Below are positions 1 to 7,468 of a stretch of DNA of 12,794 bases, one piece after another. Source of the DNA: Terriglobia bacterium (GTDB lineage: Bacteria > Acidobacteriota > Terriglobia > UBA7540). The stretch covers positions 1 through 12,794 of the forward strand of contig JASHTO010000049.1 in NCBI GenBank assembly GCA_030040515.1, written 5' to 3'. Under the pieces are notes generated by a model. That model was given only the letters and a program-made list of their open reading frames with translations, made no database searches and was not told the origin of the DNA. The position numbers were made by a program, and so were the translations under genes. The stretch's first letter is position 1. Every line of letters starts with the position of its first letter.

Positions 1-38
1 AAACTCGAAATTGGAAAAACGGGACGAATTTCGAGTTT
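1..38. repeat. 11-bp inverted repeat beyond cydA
   Basis: AAACTCGAAAT (1-11) is the exact reverse complement of ATTTCGAGTTT (28-38), with a 16-nt loop. It lies 24 nt beyond the cydA stop on the minus strand, so it would form a hairpin in the 3' part of that transcript. What follows it is outside the window, so a U tract cannot be checked. It could be a terminator or a simple intergenic hairpin. A short direct repeat, CTGTCCACTA, occurs twice between it and cydA. Confidence 0.45.
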
Positions 39-61
39 TCCTCTTTTCTGTTCACTGTCCA

Positions 62-1395
62 CTATTCCCTGTCCACTACTTTCTCCGGTCCCTGCTCAAT
101 GACGCGATAGACCAGGAATAAAAACAGGATGCTCAGCACCGTGTACAATCCCATGAAGCCGAGCAGCGTAAACCAGACATTCCCGGAGGAAACTCGCGGC
201 GAAACTCCCTGCGACGTGCGCATCAATCCGTAAATCAGCCACGGCTGGCGGCCGAATTCCGCAGTCATCCATCCGGCCGTGTTGGCGATGTAAGGAAACG
301 GCAGCGAGAGCATGAGCGCCCAGAGCATTCCGCGCGAAGTGTAAAGCGTGCCCCGACGCAGTTTCCATGCGGCGAGCAACAGGATGACGATGAAGATGGT
401 CCCCAGCCCCACCATGATGTGGTAGCTGTAGTAAAGCAGCGGAATATTATCGGGCCAGTCCTGCGGCGGGAAGACGTCGAGCCCCTTCACTTCCGACATC
501 CAGCGGCGATAAGTCAGGAAGCTGAGCACGCGCGGCACCTCGAGGGGATTATCCAGCCGCTTGTTCTGAAGGTCGGGTTGGCCGATGAGGGCGATGGGCG
601 CGCCGCGCTGCGTCTCAAACAATCCTTCCATGGCCGCGAGCGTCACCGGCTGGTGCTCGGCCAGCATGCGGCCCTGCCCATCGCCCGTGGGAAAAAGCTG
701 GAAGAGCGCCGCCACCAGACCCACGATCACGCCCACGCGCACAAAGCTTTTCGCGTGCGCTTCAAACTGCTTGGTCAGCAGGTAGAACGCTCCGATGGAG
801 GCCATCACGAAGGATCCCGTAATCACCGCGCCGCTCATGTTGTGCGCGTATTGCCACAGTGCCCAGGGATTCAGCAGCAGGCCCCAGAAGCTCGCGAGCT
901 GAATTTCGCCCTGCGGAGACAATCGGTAGGCCACCGGGTACTGCATCCACGCGTCGGTGGCGACAATCAGATATCCGGAAATCCACGAGCCCAGGAAAAC
1001 CAGAAATGCCGACCACCAGTGCCCGCGCGGGCTCAGGCGCTTTTCGCCGAAAAGGAAAAGGCCCAGAAAACTCGATTCCAGAAAGAAGGAGAACACGCCT
1101 TCCATCGCCAGCGTCTGGCCAATCACCCCGCCCGCCGCGCGCGAGAATTGCGCCCAGTTGGTGCCAAACTGGAATTCCATGGGAATGCCCGTCACCACGC
1201 CCATGGCGAAGTTGATTCCGAAGATGTGCGCCCAGAAGCGCGCCGCCTGGTTGTAGTGCTCGTCGCCGGTTCGCAGCGCGAGCGTTTCAGAATCACGATG
1301 AGCAGCGCCAGCCCCATGGTGAGCTGCGGGAACAGGTAGTGGTAGGTGATGGTGTAGGCGAAGTGCAAACGATGGACGATCAGCGAGTCAAACAT
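62..1395 (-). CDS. cydA: Cytochrome bd ubiquinol oxidase subunit I, interrupted by a one-base frameshift
   Basis: CydA carries the haems and the quinol site of cytochrome bd, the inner-membrane oxidase that reduces O2 to water with high affinity. The N-terminus (ATG at 1395) shows the helix-I region with the ITYHYLF haem-ligand histidine. The downstream part shows MEGVFSFFLESSFLGLF with the two conserved glutamates, the AHNMSGAVITGSF haem-histidine helix, and the diagnostic GRQPW motif in the short-Q-loop form. The two parts are in different frames. After residue 36 (VIL), the run read as AAA on the minus strand (plus TTT, 1285-1287) needs one more A to continue as K-TLALRTGDEHYNQAARFW. With that base restored the protein is about 444 aa, normal for short CydA. 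It ends at TAG 62-64. A weak GAGG precedes the start. cydB would be expected further left, outside the window. The frameshift could be a real mutation or a homopolymer sequencing error. Confidence 0.9.
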
Positions 1396-1571
1396 GAGGG
1401 CCTCGAAATCATCGCCGGGACATTTGCTCAGCGTCATCGGCGCGGATTCGATGCGGCTCGCGAAAAGGCGCCTAAAACGCGGAGAGCGAGAGTGTCACGC
1501 GGCCGCGCGCGAAAGACTCATCCGGCGTTGCGACAAAATGTCTTAACGGCGGCTTTCGCGCGGGACCATTT

Positions 1572-1600
1572 TGGATACCACTCTCGCATCAGCGAGTCAA
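1572..1600 (-). promoter_or_regulatory. Candidate cydA promoter
   Basis: On the minus strand TTGACT (plus 1595-1600) is followed after 17 nt by TATCCA (plus 1572-1577), about 175 nt before the cydA ATG. The -35 match is good and the -10 match is poor. This is the best sigma70-like pair I see in the 1396-1604 gap. I find no clear Rex or FNR/CRP-type palindrome there. Confidence 0.25.
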
Positions 1601-1604
1601 GGAT

Positions 1605-1662
1605 TGTAGCGGCGCTCTATAAGCGCCGACGGCGGTCCCGCCGGGGCGGGACCGCCGCTACA
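1605..1662. repeat. 58-bp multi-hairpin palindromic element (REP/MITE-like)
   Basis: The outer arms TGTAGCGGCG (1605-1614) and CGCCGCTACA (1653-1662) are perfect inverse complements. Between them are two further hairpins: GGCGCT/AGCGCC (1611-1616 with 1622-1627) and a perfect 12-bp stem GGCGGTCCCGCC/GGCGGGACCGCC (1631-1642 with 1645-1656). The element can therefore fold as a cruciform with alternative pairings. It begins 15 nt past the metallophosphoesterase stop and may cap or terminate that transcript, although no U tract follows. Similar TGTAGCGGCG-type palindromes are, to my recollection, dispersed in some soil bacterial genomes. That is recalled, not checked. Confidence 0.7.
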
Positions 1663-1676
1663 GCAAAGCCCGCGCC

Positions 1677-3065
1677 CTATTTGTGCGCGCCTACGCATTG
1701 ATTGAAGGCAGGAAGAGTGAGCTCAGTTTGTGCGCAGGTGTAATCGATCCAGTTGCCGGGAGTGATGAAGATGGTCACTCCCGCACCATAGTAAGTGTCG
1801 TATTGCTTTCCCACACCGGTTTGGGGATTGCTGGCGCGAATCCTGCCGCTCAGGTTTTCGAGCGCGCCGAGGTTGGGACACGCCAGTCCATAAGCCTGAG
1901 TGAAGACGTATTCCGTGGTCCAGGCAGGCTTCGGCTCGCCGAGGTCGAGGTACTGAACAGCGTAATCGCGCAATTCGCCGCTCGCCTTGTCGTACCAGCC
2001 GACTTCCAGTGCGGGGTTGTCGAGATAAATCGGACTCACCGCCGGAGCGATGTGAATGGGCAGGAAAGGCTTGCCCTCGCCGTCGGGGAAAATGCGGAAG
2101 TCATCACGATGAATATGCCCGGCATACATTTCGCGCACCACGCCGCGGAACCCGCCCAGCGTCGCGGAGAGCTTTTGCGCGCACCCTTCCGCCCAAAGCG
2201 TGCGCGCCTTCCCCAAGGCGGCACGTACGGCATCAACCCCCGGAGGAATGTGCATGATGAGCGACGCCGTTCCGCCCGCGCCCTTGACGCTCTGCAAAAC
2301 ATTCGCGAGCCACTCGAACTGACCGCCAGGGTCGGGGTCAGCGTCGCTGCAAGCGTTGGCATTGGTTCCTGCCCAAAGATTGCTGTTGAGAACTACCAGC
2401 TTATTCTTCCGCACGGCGGGGTTGGCGAGGGCGTAATTCCCTGCCCGGCCGAAGGAGACGATGGCCGCAGCCCGCTCCGCTTGCGGGATATTGCCCCACG
2501 CGTGGCTCCAATCTTCTCCGACGCTCTCGAGGAAAGTATCGCTCGGCCGAATGTAATCGCCTTTGTCCGAATCGTTGTTTCCCAATGCGGCGAAAACCGG
2601 CACGCCCGGCAGCTTGGCGGAAATCATGCCGTCGACGAAGCGCACCGTGGCCGCCGCGAATTTCGTGTAGGCTTCGCCCTCGCCGCCCACGCACTGGCGA
2701 AATCGCTCGTCAAAATGATGCGCCAGGAAGTCGCCGGTCGCGATCGCGTAGTCGTAATGGAAATGGTTCGCAGTTGCTGCGGTTGCGGCTTGGTCGAGCG
2801 CCGATTTCAGCAGGGGGTAATTCGTGTCGCTGCCATACTGCGCGAACGCCGTGGAAGCGGGACCCTGGCACGCCGCCGTAGGCGTCACCCCCAGTTGCCG
2901 CAGGACTGCCGGATCGGCGAAGGGATCGAAGTGCAGGTCGGAAAGCAAAAGGAACATGCCCGTGCCGGGATGAGGTTGGAGCGCCGGCGGGTCGTCCGGC
3001 AGGCAGAGCGCGAGAGTGGTGAAGGCAAGAACGAGAATTGAGATTTTCGCGGACAAGCAGCGCAA
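1677..3065 (-). CDS. Secreted calcineurin-like metallophosphoesterase (acid sphingomyelinase-like phosphodiesterase)
   Basis: The predicted product (462 aa) hydrolyses phosphoesters or phosphodiesters with a two-metal centre; the substrate is unknown. Residues 1-22 form a signal peptide (basic MRCLSAK, then a hydrophobic stretch). The metallophosphoesterase motifs appear in order: LSDLHFDP (D43, H45), ATGDFLAH (D112), LGNND (N163, N164), MHIPPG (H272) and GHIHRDD (H317, H319). Their order and the overall length fit the acid sphingomyelinase-like branch, and several cysteines suggest disulfides outside the cytoplasm. The start is TTG at 3065. It is preceded by GGGAGAAG about 5 nt upstream, and no better in-frame ATG lies before the LSDLH motif. 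It may instead act on nucleotides or cyclic phosphodiesters. The transposable element begins only 76 bp upstream of the start. Confidence 0.85.
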   Translation of the reverse strand: MRCLSAKISILVLAFTTLALCLPDDPPALQPHPGTGMFLLLSDLHFDPFADPAVLRQLGVTPTAACQGPASTAFAQYGSDTNYPLLKSALDQAATAATANHFHYDYAIATGDFLAHHFDERFRQCVGGEGEAYTKFAAATVRFVDGMISAKLPGVPVFAALGNNDSDKGDYIRPSDTFLESVGEDWSHAWGNIPQAERAAAIVSFGRAGNYALANPAVRKNKLVVLNSNLWAGTNANACSDADPDPGGQFEWLANVLQSVKGAGGTASLIMHIPPGVDAVRAALGKARTLWAEGCAQKLSATLGGFRGVVREMYAGHIHRDDFRIFPDGEGKPFLPIHIAPAVSPIYLDNPALEVGWYDKASGELRDYAVQYLDLGEPKPAWTTEYVFTQAYGLACPNLGALENLSGRIRASNPQTGVGKQYDTYYGAGVTIFITPGNWIDYTCAQTELTLPAFNQCVGAHK

Positions 3066-3112
3066 TGTGTCTTCTCCCAGAATCCGACATAAAACTCACC
3101 TGGAGTCTAGCG

Positions 3113-3141
3113 AGTATACACCGGCGCGAACAGCATCCCTA
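3113..3141 (-). promoter_or_regulatory. Candidate promoter of the metallophosphoesterase gene, abutting the element
   Basis: On the minus strand TATACT (plus 3113-3118) is a good -10 box about 48 nt before the TTG start. With a 17-nt spacer the -35 position falls on plus 3136-3141, read TAGGGA, a poor match. This hexamer touches the predicted left end of the element (3142). It is inferred only from spacing and consensus. Confidence 0.3.
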
Positions 3142-3148
3142 TGGAAGA

Positions 3149-3163
3149 GGCGAGTAATTTGGA
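3149..3163 (+). repeat. Left-end transposase site L1
   Basis: GGCGAGTAATTTGGA matches the outermost right-end site GGCGAATAGTTTGGA at 13 of 15 bases, in inverted orientation. It lies 7 nt inside the predicted left tip. By analogy with Mu this would be the terminal binding site of the transposase. Confidence 0.6.
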
Positions 3164-3169
3164 GCCAAG

Positions 3170-3199
3170 CGATAGCTGGCGATGGCTGGCGATAGCTAA
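3170..3199. repeat. Three tandem 10-bp repeats at the left end
   Basis: CGATAGCTGG (3170-3179), CGATGGCTGG (3180-3189) and CGATAGCTAA (3190-3199) are head-to-tail copies with a period of about one helical turn. They lie between L1 and L2. They may bind a protein on one DNA face, such as an architectural or transposition factor. No function can be read directly. Confidence 0.65.
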
Positions 3200-3259
3200 G
3201 ATGGCCAACAAATTAAAGCACTTATGACCAGAGATGCAGGAATTGGCGCGGGCTCGCTG

Positions 3260-3274
3260 GGAGAATAGTTTGGA
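3260..3274 (+). repeat. Left-end transposase site L2
   Basis: GGAGAATAGTTTGGA is identical over 15 bp to the inner right-end site (12749-12763) in inverted orientation. It starts 111 bp after L1, close to the L1-L2 spacing I recall for phage Mu. Adjacent bases (GAAAAG) also resemble the right end. Confidence 0.75.
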
Positions 3275-3459
3275 GAAAAGTGAGGAAATGTCTCGTATTT
3301 ACGCTTGTAAGTTATTGATTTCCCGTTGGAGTTGTCTCGCAATTATGTGTGATTGCGGGACGTGACAAGATGATGGAAAGGCGGAAATGTCGAAAACGCA
3401 GAGAACGTAAGATGCAAATGTGACAAAGCGCGAAAAGCGGCGAATGCGATAATCGCTGG

Positions 3460-3488
3460 AAAACAAAAGAGGCGGCTTTTCAGCCGCC
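3460..3488 (-). terminator. Intrinsic terminator of the leftward transposition operon
   Basis: On the minus strand GGCGGCT (plus 3482-3488) pairs with AGCCGCC (plus 3471-3477) around a GAAA tetraloop. The stem is followed by TCTTTTGTTTT. It lies about 95 nt past the stop of the last gene of the operon, in the right orientation to end that transcript before the left end. Confidence 0.75.
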
Positions 3489-3543
3489 CAAAATGCGAAT
3501 CACTGACAACAGCCGAATCCGCATATCTCACAGGATGATGGGA

Positions 3544-3574
3544 CCGGAGGCCGATCCGGGCGGATGGCCTCCGG
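3544..3574. other. Long stem-loop just past the 144-aa gene
   Basis: CCGGAGGCC (3544-3552) pairs perfectly with GGCCTCCGG (3566-3574). Inside, ATCCG and CGGAT pair again after one unpaired base, giving about 14 bp of stem and a 2-nt loop. It starts about 10 nt after the stop codon on the minus strand. No U tract follows, so it may protect the 3' end or assist the terminator at 3460-3488. Confidence 0.55.
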
Positions 3575-3583
3575 CTGAAGTAG

Positions 3584-4018
3584 CTATGTGGACGTTGTGA
3601 CACCGGATACTTCCTTTTCTTGGTCAAACAACGTGGGGTCCTCCAGAAATCTCCGGTATTCCTTTAGCCTTCCTCGCAGCTCACTATCCAGGCCATCAAA
3701 GATATTGTCGCACTCCTTGAGTTTCCACGCGAGCGCCCGAAGCGTTGCTCCCACAGCCATATGGACGCTTGACTGGTTTTGTTTTTCACCATCTTTGTGG
3801 ATGAATCCCAGAACATCGTCACCGTCGTCATCAAGCGAGATATGGTCGAGCATGAGAAGCGGGCTGATGACTAACGACATTTCGTATTCACAGTACGAGA
3901 TCTTCTTAAAGATGCCCTCCACCTCATCGATGAGCTTTTTGACCATGGCGAGCGCGTCTGCAGGCTTCGTGCGTTGCGCTGCCACCTTCTTTTCTGCTAC
4001 TTTCTTTTCAGTCTTCAC
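3584..4018 (-). CDS. Unknown 144-aa protein, last gene of the transposition operon
   Basis: I do not recognise this protein. It has a lysine-rich start (KTEKKVAEKKVAAQ), then a largely helical, acidic body containing SYCEYEMSLV, LDHISLDDDGDD and a C-terminal charged helix (ELRGRLKEYRRFLED). There is no signal peptide, membrane segment or catalytic motif. The GTG start at 4018 is chosen because GGAGG lies 8 nt upstream. A TTG at 4093 would add 25 residues and overlap the stop of the ATPase gene, but it has no comparable ribosome site. It lies where Mu carries accessory early genes downstream of B, so it may be an accessory or cargo function. It could equally be a host-interaction protein. Confidence 0.7.
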   Translation of the reverse strand: MKTEKKVAEKKVAAQRTKPADALAMVKKLIDEVEGIFKKISYCEYEMSLVISPLLMLDHISLDDDGDDVLGFIHKDGEKQNQSSVHMAVGATLRALAWKLKECDNIFDGLDSELRGRLKEYRRFLEDPTLFDQEKEVSGVTTST

Positions 4019-4050
4019 TGGACCTACCTCCGGTGTGAGATTAGAGGCAA

Positions 4051-4070
4051 CCCGCTGCGCTACCAGCGGG
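4051..4070. other. Hairpin between the ATPase gene and the 144-aa gene
   Basis: CCCGCTG (4051-4057) pairs with CAGCGGG (4064-4070) around a 6-nt loop. It lies in the 71-nt gap between the two genes, with no strong U tract on the minus strand. It may lower or separate expression of the last gene. Confidence 0.45.
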
Positions 4071-4089
4071 CGGCCTCGACTTGCTAAAA

Positions 4090-5019
4090 TCAACTTGCCT
4101 TGCGCCGAGCGCGGCGCTTCAGGATGTCGCGGATCGCCAGGAACAGCCGCCGGGCACTGATGTATTTCTTGCGCGTCAAAGGGTCAATGACCGTGCAATC
4201 GTCCAACGTGCCGTTGACCTGCTCGTCCGTTCCATCACCAACTTCCGCGATCAGCATGTGCCGAGCCTCATCGCGCGTGGGGCCGAGCACGCGAACAGTT
4301 TTCTGTTCCACGCGCGAGCGCCACTGTTCAAAGTAGCGGCCTCGACGGGGCTTGAACAGGTTCATGATCTGGTCATTCCCTGCCACGATCAGGCCCAGCT
4401 TTCCGCGCAGCAAATCCGCCAGGCGGCGAATGGTTTCCAGCGTGTCAAGGTCGCGCTCCATCAGATCGCACTCATCCAGCGCCACGGCCACCGGAGACTT
4501 CCGAGCCCTCACAGTGTAAAGAATGTTCTGGCGCACGCCGTCCACTCCCTGCGCGTAAGGCGCTCCCAGGCCGATACTGATGCGCTTCAGGATTTGCAGC
4601 GGCGTCATGCGGCCAGGCACGGGAATCCAGATAAGGCGCGGCTCGGGCTCGCGAGCGGCTTCTGCCGCGCGGAATTCCAAGAGAAAACTTTTCTGGCTTC
4701 CGGCTGGTCCATACAAAACCGACAGATTGCCTTCCGCGCAGTAATCAATCAAATCATCCATCGCCCGCGTGGCAGCCGTTGAGTACAGCTGGCCGGGCAG
4801 CTCGGGCGGCTGCCACGGGTGCGCATCCATAAACTTCCGCAGTGCCGCAGCCGTATAAGCCCCTTCGCCAGCCCCGTAATCCCCCGCGCTGGAGAATTGC
4901 AGCAGGCTGCGATGCGCGAAGCCGGTCTGACCGGCAATCGTGCGCAAATCCAGTCCCGTGCGGTTCATGAAAACCCGCAAGTCGCGGCGAACGTCTTCGC
5001 GTGTGGCTGTGGTTTCCAT
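4090..5019 (-). CDS. MuB-like AAA+ ATPase, transposition target-selection protein
   Basis: MuB-type ATPases form ATP-dependent filaments on target DNA, deliver the target to the MuA-type transposase and stimulate it. The protein has 309 aa, against 312 for Mu B. Residues 8-60 look like a helix-turn-helix domain (RRDLRVFMNRTGLDLRTIAG...). The AAA+ part has Walker A GPAGSQKS (104-111), Walker B VAVALDECD (177-185, with D182-E183), a sensor-1 type asparagine in VAGNDQ (215), and basic residues around 225-240 that may supply an arginine finger. The start is ATG 5019, two bases after the transposase stop, so translation is probably coupled. Longer upstream frames overlap the transposase gene and are not protein-like. 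The C-terminus is very basic (RDILKRRARRKAS), fitting DNA binding. Confidence 0.9.
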   Translation of the reverse strand: METTATREDVRRDLRVFMNRTGLDLRTIAGQTGFAHRSLLQFSSAGDYGAGEGAYTAAALRKFMDAHPWQPPELPGQLYSTAATRAMDDLIDYCAEGNLSVLYGPAGSQKSFLLEFRAAEAAREPEPRLIWIPVPGRMTPLQILKRISIGLGAPYAQGVDGVRQNILYTVRARKSPVAVALDECDLMERDLDTLETIRRLADLLRGKLGLIVAGNDQIMNLFKPRRGRYFEQWRSRVEQKTVRVLGPTRDEARHMLIAEVGDGTDEQVNGTLDDCTVIDPLTRKKYISARRLFLAIRDILKRRARRKAS

Positions 5020-5021
5020 GG

Positions 5022-7070
5022 TTATTCCCACCGGTCCGCGATGTCGCTGGCGGTCTTGCGCTTGCGATTCATCAGGAATTCCGTGCTGCTGACTTCCGGG
5101 TGCTTCATGTCCCGATCTGCGCCATCCGCGGAATCTGCGGATGCTGTTTGCCCAAACAATCCCCGGCTGGCCAGCGGATTCGACGCCGGTAGAGATTCGA
5201 GCGCGGTCAACACTTCCGCCGGGTTCGCGGCTTCCTCCAGAATGTTTCCGGCCTGAATTCCCAGGCGCACCGTGCGCTTCACGCGGTTGTGCGCGCGAAT
5301 TTGCGCGCGCAGACGCTCCTGCGCGTCTTCGCCCTCGGGAACCCAGTCGTATTCCTGCTTCACTTCGGCGCTGCACGATGCCGTGCCGCCGGTTACGGGA
5401 TAAATCACCATCACAGTGCGATAGGTCAGGCGCGAGAGCAGGACTTCAACTTTTTTGCCGATCAGATGGAAGAGTTCCTCCGCAACGTATTCCAGCTTGC
5501 GCCCGTGGATTTGAAGATTGACCTGACCGCCGGTTGCCACGGTTTCGATGCGGCGCTCGCACGACTGGCGGTTGATTTCGTCTTCGCTGATGGCGGTGAA
5601 GCCTTCTGGAGGCTGCTTGGCAAACCAGCATTGCTCGGGCGTCATCCCCTCCAGATATTTGCCGTAGCCGCGCGTCTCGCGGTTCCAGGTCTGCGCACAC
5701 CAGGCAACAAACCGCTCGATATATTCCTGAATGGTCGGGATGTGGGGATTTTCCGCCTCGCCCTTCAACCAGGCTGCGTGCTGCGCTTCGAGCTTAGCCA
5801 GGCGCTCCGGGCGTTCGTCGGTGTTGTTGCCCGTCCAGGTTGGGAATTGCTGGTCGAATTTCCGCAGCTCGGCGTGCCAGCGCTCAATGGGTTTGGTGCG
5901 GGGATCGTCGCCGATGGCGCGAATCACCTTCACGCTCAGGCGCTCCCACATTCCGCAGGCTTCGCCAAAGAGCTTTTCGCCCGCAATCTTGACCATGCCG
6001 CCACTGAAGCGGATGGCGCGGAATTCCTTGCCCAGGTCGTGCTGAACGTAGCGCGGCTTGGTGTGATTCAGTGTCATGGCGGCGACGGCGGCGCGCATGA
6101 CCACATCGCTCGACAGCACGGGCGCGAAGTAGCAGCCCAGCCAGCGGTTGGAAGTGACATCGATAAAGTTCACGCTGGTCAGGCGGCCGAGCCTGTGGCC
6201 GGCATCCTGCACGCGCACGTCAGCTACTTTTTGATCGGTAGACCAAATCAGATTGGAATGCTCCGGCGGCCGGCGCGAGATGTAAGGCGCGCACTGGTCG
6301 TAAAATGCCTTCTCGCCCTGGCGCGCCAGAACGTAGGTGGGCTTGGAGATTTTTCTTAGCGCCGTTCGGCACTGGTCAATCGTCGGTCTCTCGCCATTGT
6401 CGTCGCTAGCCGTATCGATGGCTGCTAACAGTAGCAGCCACGCTTGTTTTTGGTCGCGTTTGGCTTCACTTAAATAAAGCCTGCACAGCCTGTCATACTT
6501 CCACTCGTTCCCTGGCCGGTCAAAGAAGGTATGCCGGCTGCGTCCAGGTCTTGGGCCGGGAACGCGCGCTTTGGCGAACGCGGTATCGTCATAATTAAGT
6601 CTCTTGTGCAGTTTGCGGAGTTGATAGAGCGTGCTCGCAGAAGAGCCATATAACTCAGCGACTCCCTCCACGTAGTCGCTATTCGTCCGAATCAAAACAC
6701 CGCCGAGAATTTGACCTACGAATCTTTCCCATCGCGGGTCGTAAGACTTCAGGAGCATACTAATTTCGCGGTCTATCTTCTCGCCGTACCTGCTCGGGAC
6801 CGGAGCGGGCGCTTGCGGGCGCGAGCCGCCCGCCAGCGAAACCGCGAACGGCAAGACAGGTTGCGAAGCCACCTGGCGGTCGCGCAAGCACTCAAGCTGT
6901 TGACTGCTGAGCGCCGAGGTGGCGTAAAGCCTTCGTCTCTTGTTGGTGGGATCAGGCACGGACGGAACGCCATCGCGATTCAGCGCCTTACGGACGGTCG
7001 CAATGTCCACGCCGGGCTTGTCCCTCAGCCGCGCGATCTCTTCTGCCGAAATGTATTCCAGTGTAGACAT
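5022..7070 (-). CDS. MuA-like DDE transposase
   Basis: This is the recombinase of the element. It should bind the end sites, nick the 3' ends and join them to target DNA. It has 682 aa, against 663 for Mu A. Residues 1-60 form an N-terminal winged-helix/HTH domain, expected to bind DNA. The catalytic core shows D279 in IWSTDQKV, D345 in YVQHDLGKEF and E396 in DPRTKPIERWH, a spacing close to that of Mu A. A conserved FPTWTGNN follows. A Mu-type beta-barrel domain is likely at about 510-590, followed by a basic tail (AHNRVKRTVRL) and a low-complexity end. The ATG at 7070 has AGAGG 8 nt upstream and starts 4 nt after the preceding stop. All catalytic residues are present, so it looks functional. 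Confidence 0.93.
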   Translation of the reverse strand: MSTLEYISAEEIARLRDKPGVDIATVRKALNRDGVPSVPDPTNKRRRLYATSALSSQQLECLRDRQVASQPVLPFAVSLAGGSRPQAPAPVPSRYGEKIDREISMLLKSYDPRWERFVGQILGGVLIRTNSDYVEGVAELYGSSASTLYQLRKLHKRLNYDDTAFAKARVPGPRPGRSRHTFFDRPGNEWKYDRLCRLYLSEAKRDQKQAWLLLLAAIDTASDDNGERPTIDQCRTALRKISKPTYVLARQGEKAFYDQCAPYISRRPPEHSNLIWSTDQKVADVRVQDAGHRLGRLTSVNFIDVTSNRWLGCYFAPVLSSDVVMRAAVAAMTLNHTKPRYVQHDLGKEFRAIRFSGGMVKIAGEKLFGEACGMWERLSVKVIRAIGDDPRTKPIERWHAELRKFDQQFPTWTGNNTDERPERLAKLEAQHAAWLKGEAENPHIPTIQEYIERFVAWCAQTWNRETRGYGKYLEGMTPEQCWFAKQPPEGFTAISEDEINRQSCERRIETVATGGQVNLQIHGRKLEYVAEELFHLIGKKVEVLLSRLTYRTVMVIYPVTGGTASCSAEVKQEYDWVPEGEDAQERLRAQIRAHNRVKRTVRLGIQAGNILEEAANPAEVLTALESLPASNPLASRGLFGQTASADSADGADRDMKHPEVSSTEFLMNRKRKTASDIADRWE

Positions 7071-7074
7071 CCGA

Positions 7075-7407
7075 CTACCTCTTCTGGGTCATTTGCTCTA
7101 TGCCGATTTTTCCAACTGCGAGGGCGCGGCGGCATTCATCGCACAGCGCGAACGCTTCAAGCTCATGAGAGCCAGTGATGCGGGCGAGCGGAAGTATCCA
7201 ATCCGCTGGGAACAATTTTTTGGTACCCTTACTGTTGGGCTCGAAGGGCGAGATTCGCCTTGCACGAGTGAATTCGTGGAGCATTGATTCGGTAATGTTG
7301 GAGTCAACCGCCGCCGAAAGCTCCGATGCTACGGTTGGCCAGCCTTTCTTGCTGCGCCTGATCGCCCTGCTTATCAGGAGTCTTGTGATTTCTTCCACGG
7401 GGTTCAT
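7075..7407 (-). CDS. Small putative DNA-binding regulator preceding the transposase
   Basis: This 110-aa protein is the first gene of the leftward operon. Its layout is a short helix (EEITRLLISRAIRRS), then WPTVASELSAAVDSNITESMLHEFT, then LFPADWILPLARITGSHELEAF. It recalls a small conserved early protein of Mu-like phages that precedes the transposase and looks like a divergent helix-turn-helix regulator. In Mu the corresponding position holds ner. A CDEC motif near residue 90 is curious but alone does not show metal binding. The ATG at 7407 has GGGAG 9 nt upstream. The gene ends 4 nt before the transposase start. The family link is from memory of pattern only. Confidence 0.75.
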   Translation of the reverse strand: MNPVEEITRLLISRAIRRSKKGWPTVASELSAAVDSNITESMLHEFTRARRISPFEPNSKGTKKLFPADWILPLARITGSHELEAFALCDECRRALAVGKIGIEQMTQKR

Positions 7408-7468
7408 AAGGGTTACTCCCTTTTTAGGTAAAAGTTAGGGACATCAAAGACCCTTGAATGCGACTAGA

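Larger units (their letters stand above)
3275..3583. other. Left-end non-coding region
   Basis: I see no credible gene here. A 94-codon frame on the minus strand (3343-3627) overlaps the start of the 144-aa gene and has no recognisable content. The region holds the hairpins listed separately (3471-3488 and 3544-3574). It also has TGTGTGATTG at 3346-3355, which matches the outer tip of the right end (TGTGCGATTG) at 9 of 10 bases. Confidence 0.5.

Noticed and set aside
419..1339. 306-codon open frame on the plus strand opposite cydA
   Set aside because: It is antisense to well-conserved CydA, is rich in His/Arg/Ala as expected for a GC-rich shadow frame, and has no recognisable domain.
1379..1600. 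13-bp direct repeat ATCAGCGAGTCAA at 1379-1391 and 1588-1600
   Set aside because: About one repeated 13-mer is expected by chance in a window of this size, and the flanks do not match.
1683..3041. 452-codon open frame on the plus strand opposite the metallophosphoesterase
   Set aside because: It mirrors a gene with all its metal-binding motifs. Its own sequence is Arg-rich and featureless.
3346..3355. TGTGTGATTG as an alternative left tip, since it matches the right tip at 9 of 10 bases
   Set aside because: Using it would leave the two left copies of the 15-bp end site outside the element, and no such site follows it. It is probably a chance match or an extra internal copy.
5020..5376. N-terminal extension of the MuB-like ATPase to 428 aa
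   Set aside because: The extension overlaps the end of the transposase gene and reads as Arg/Ser/Gly-rich nonsense. The ATG at 5019 gives a MuB-sized protein.
5289..6359. 356-codon open frame on the plus strand opposite the transposase
   Set aside because: It is antisense to the DDE catalytic core. It is a shadow of GC-rich coding sequence.
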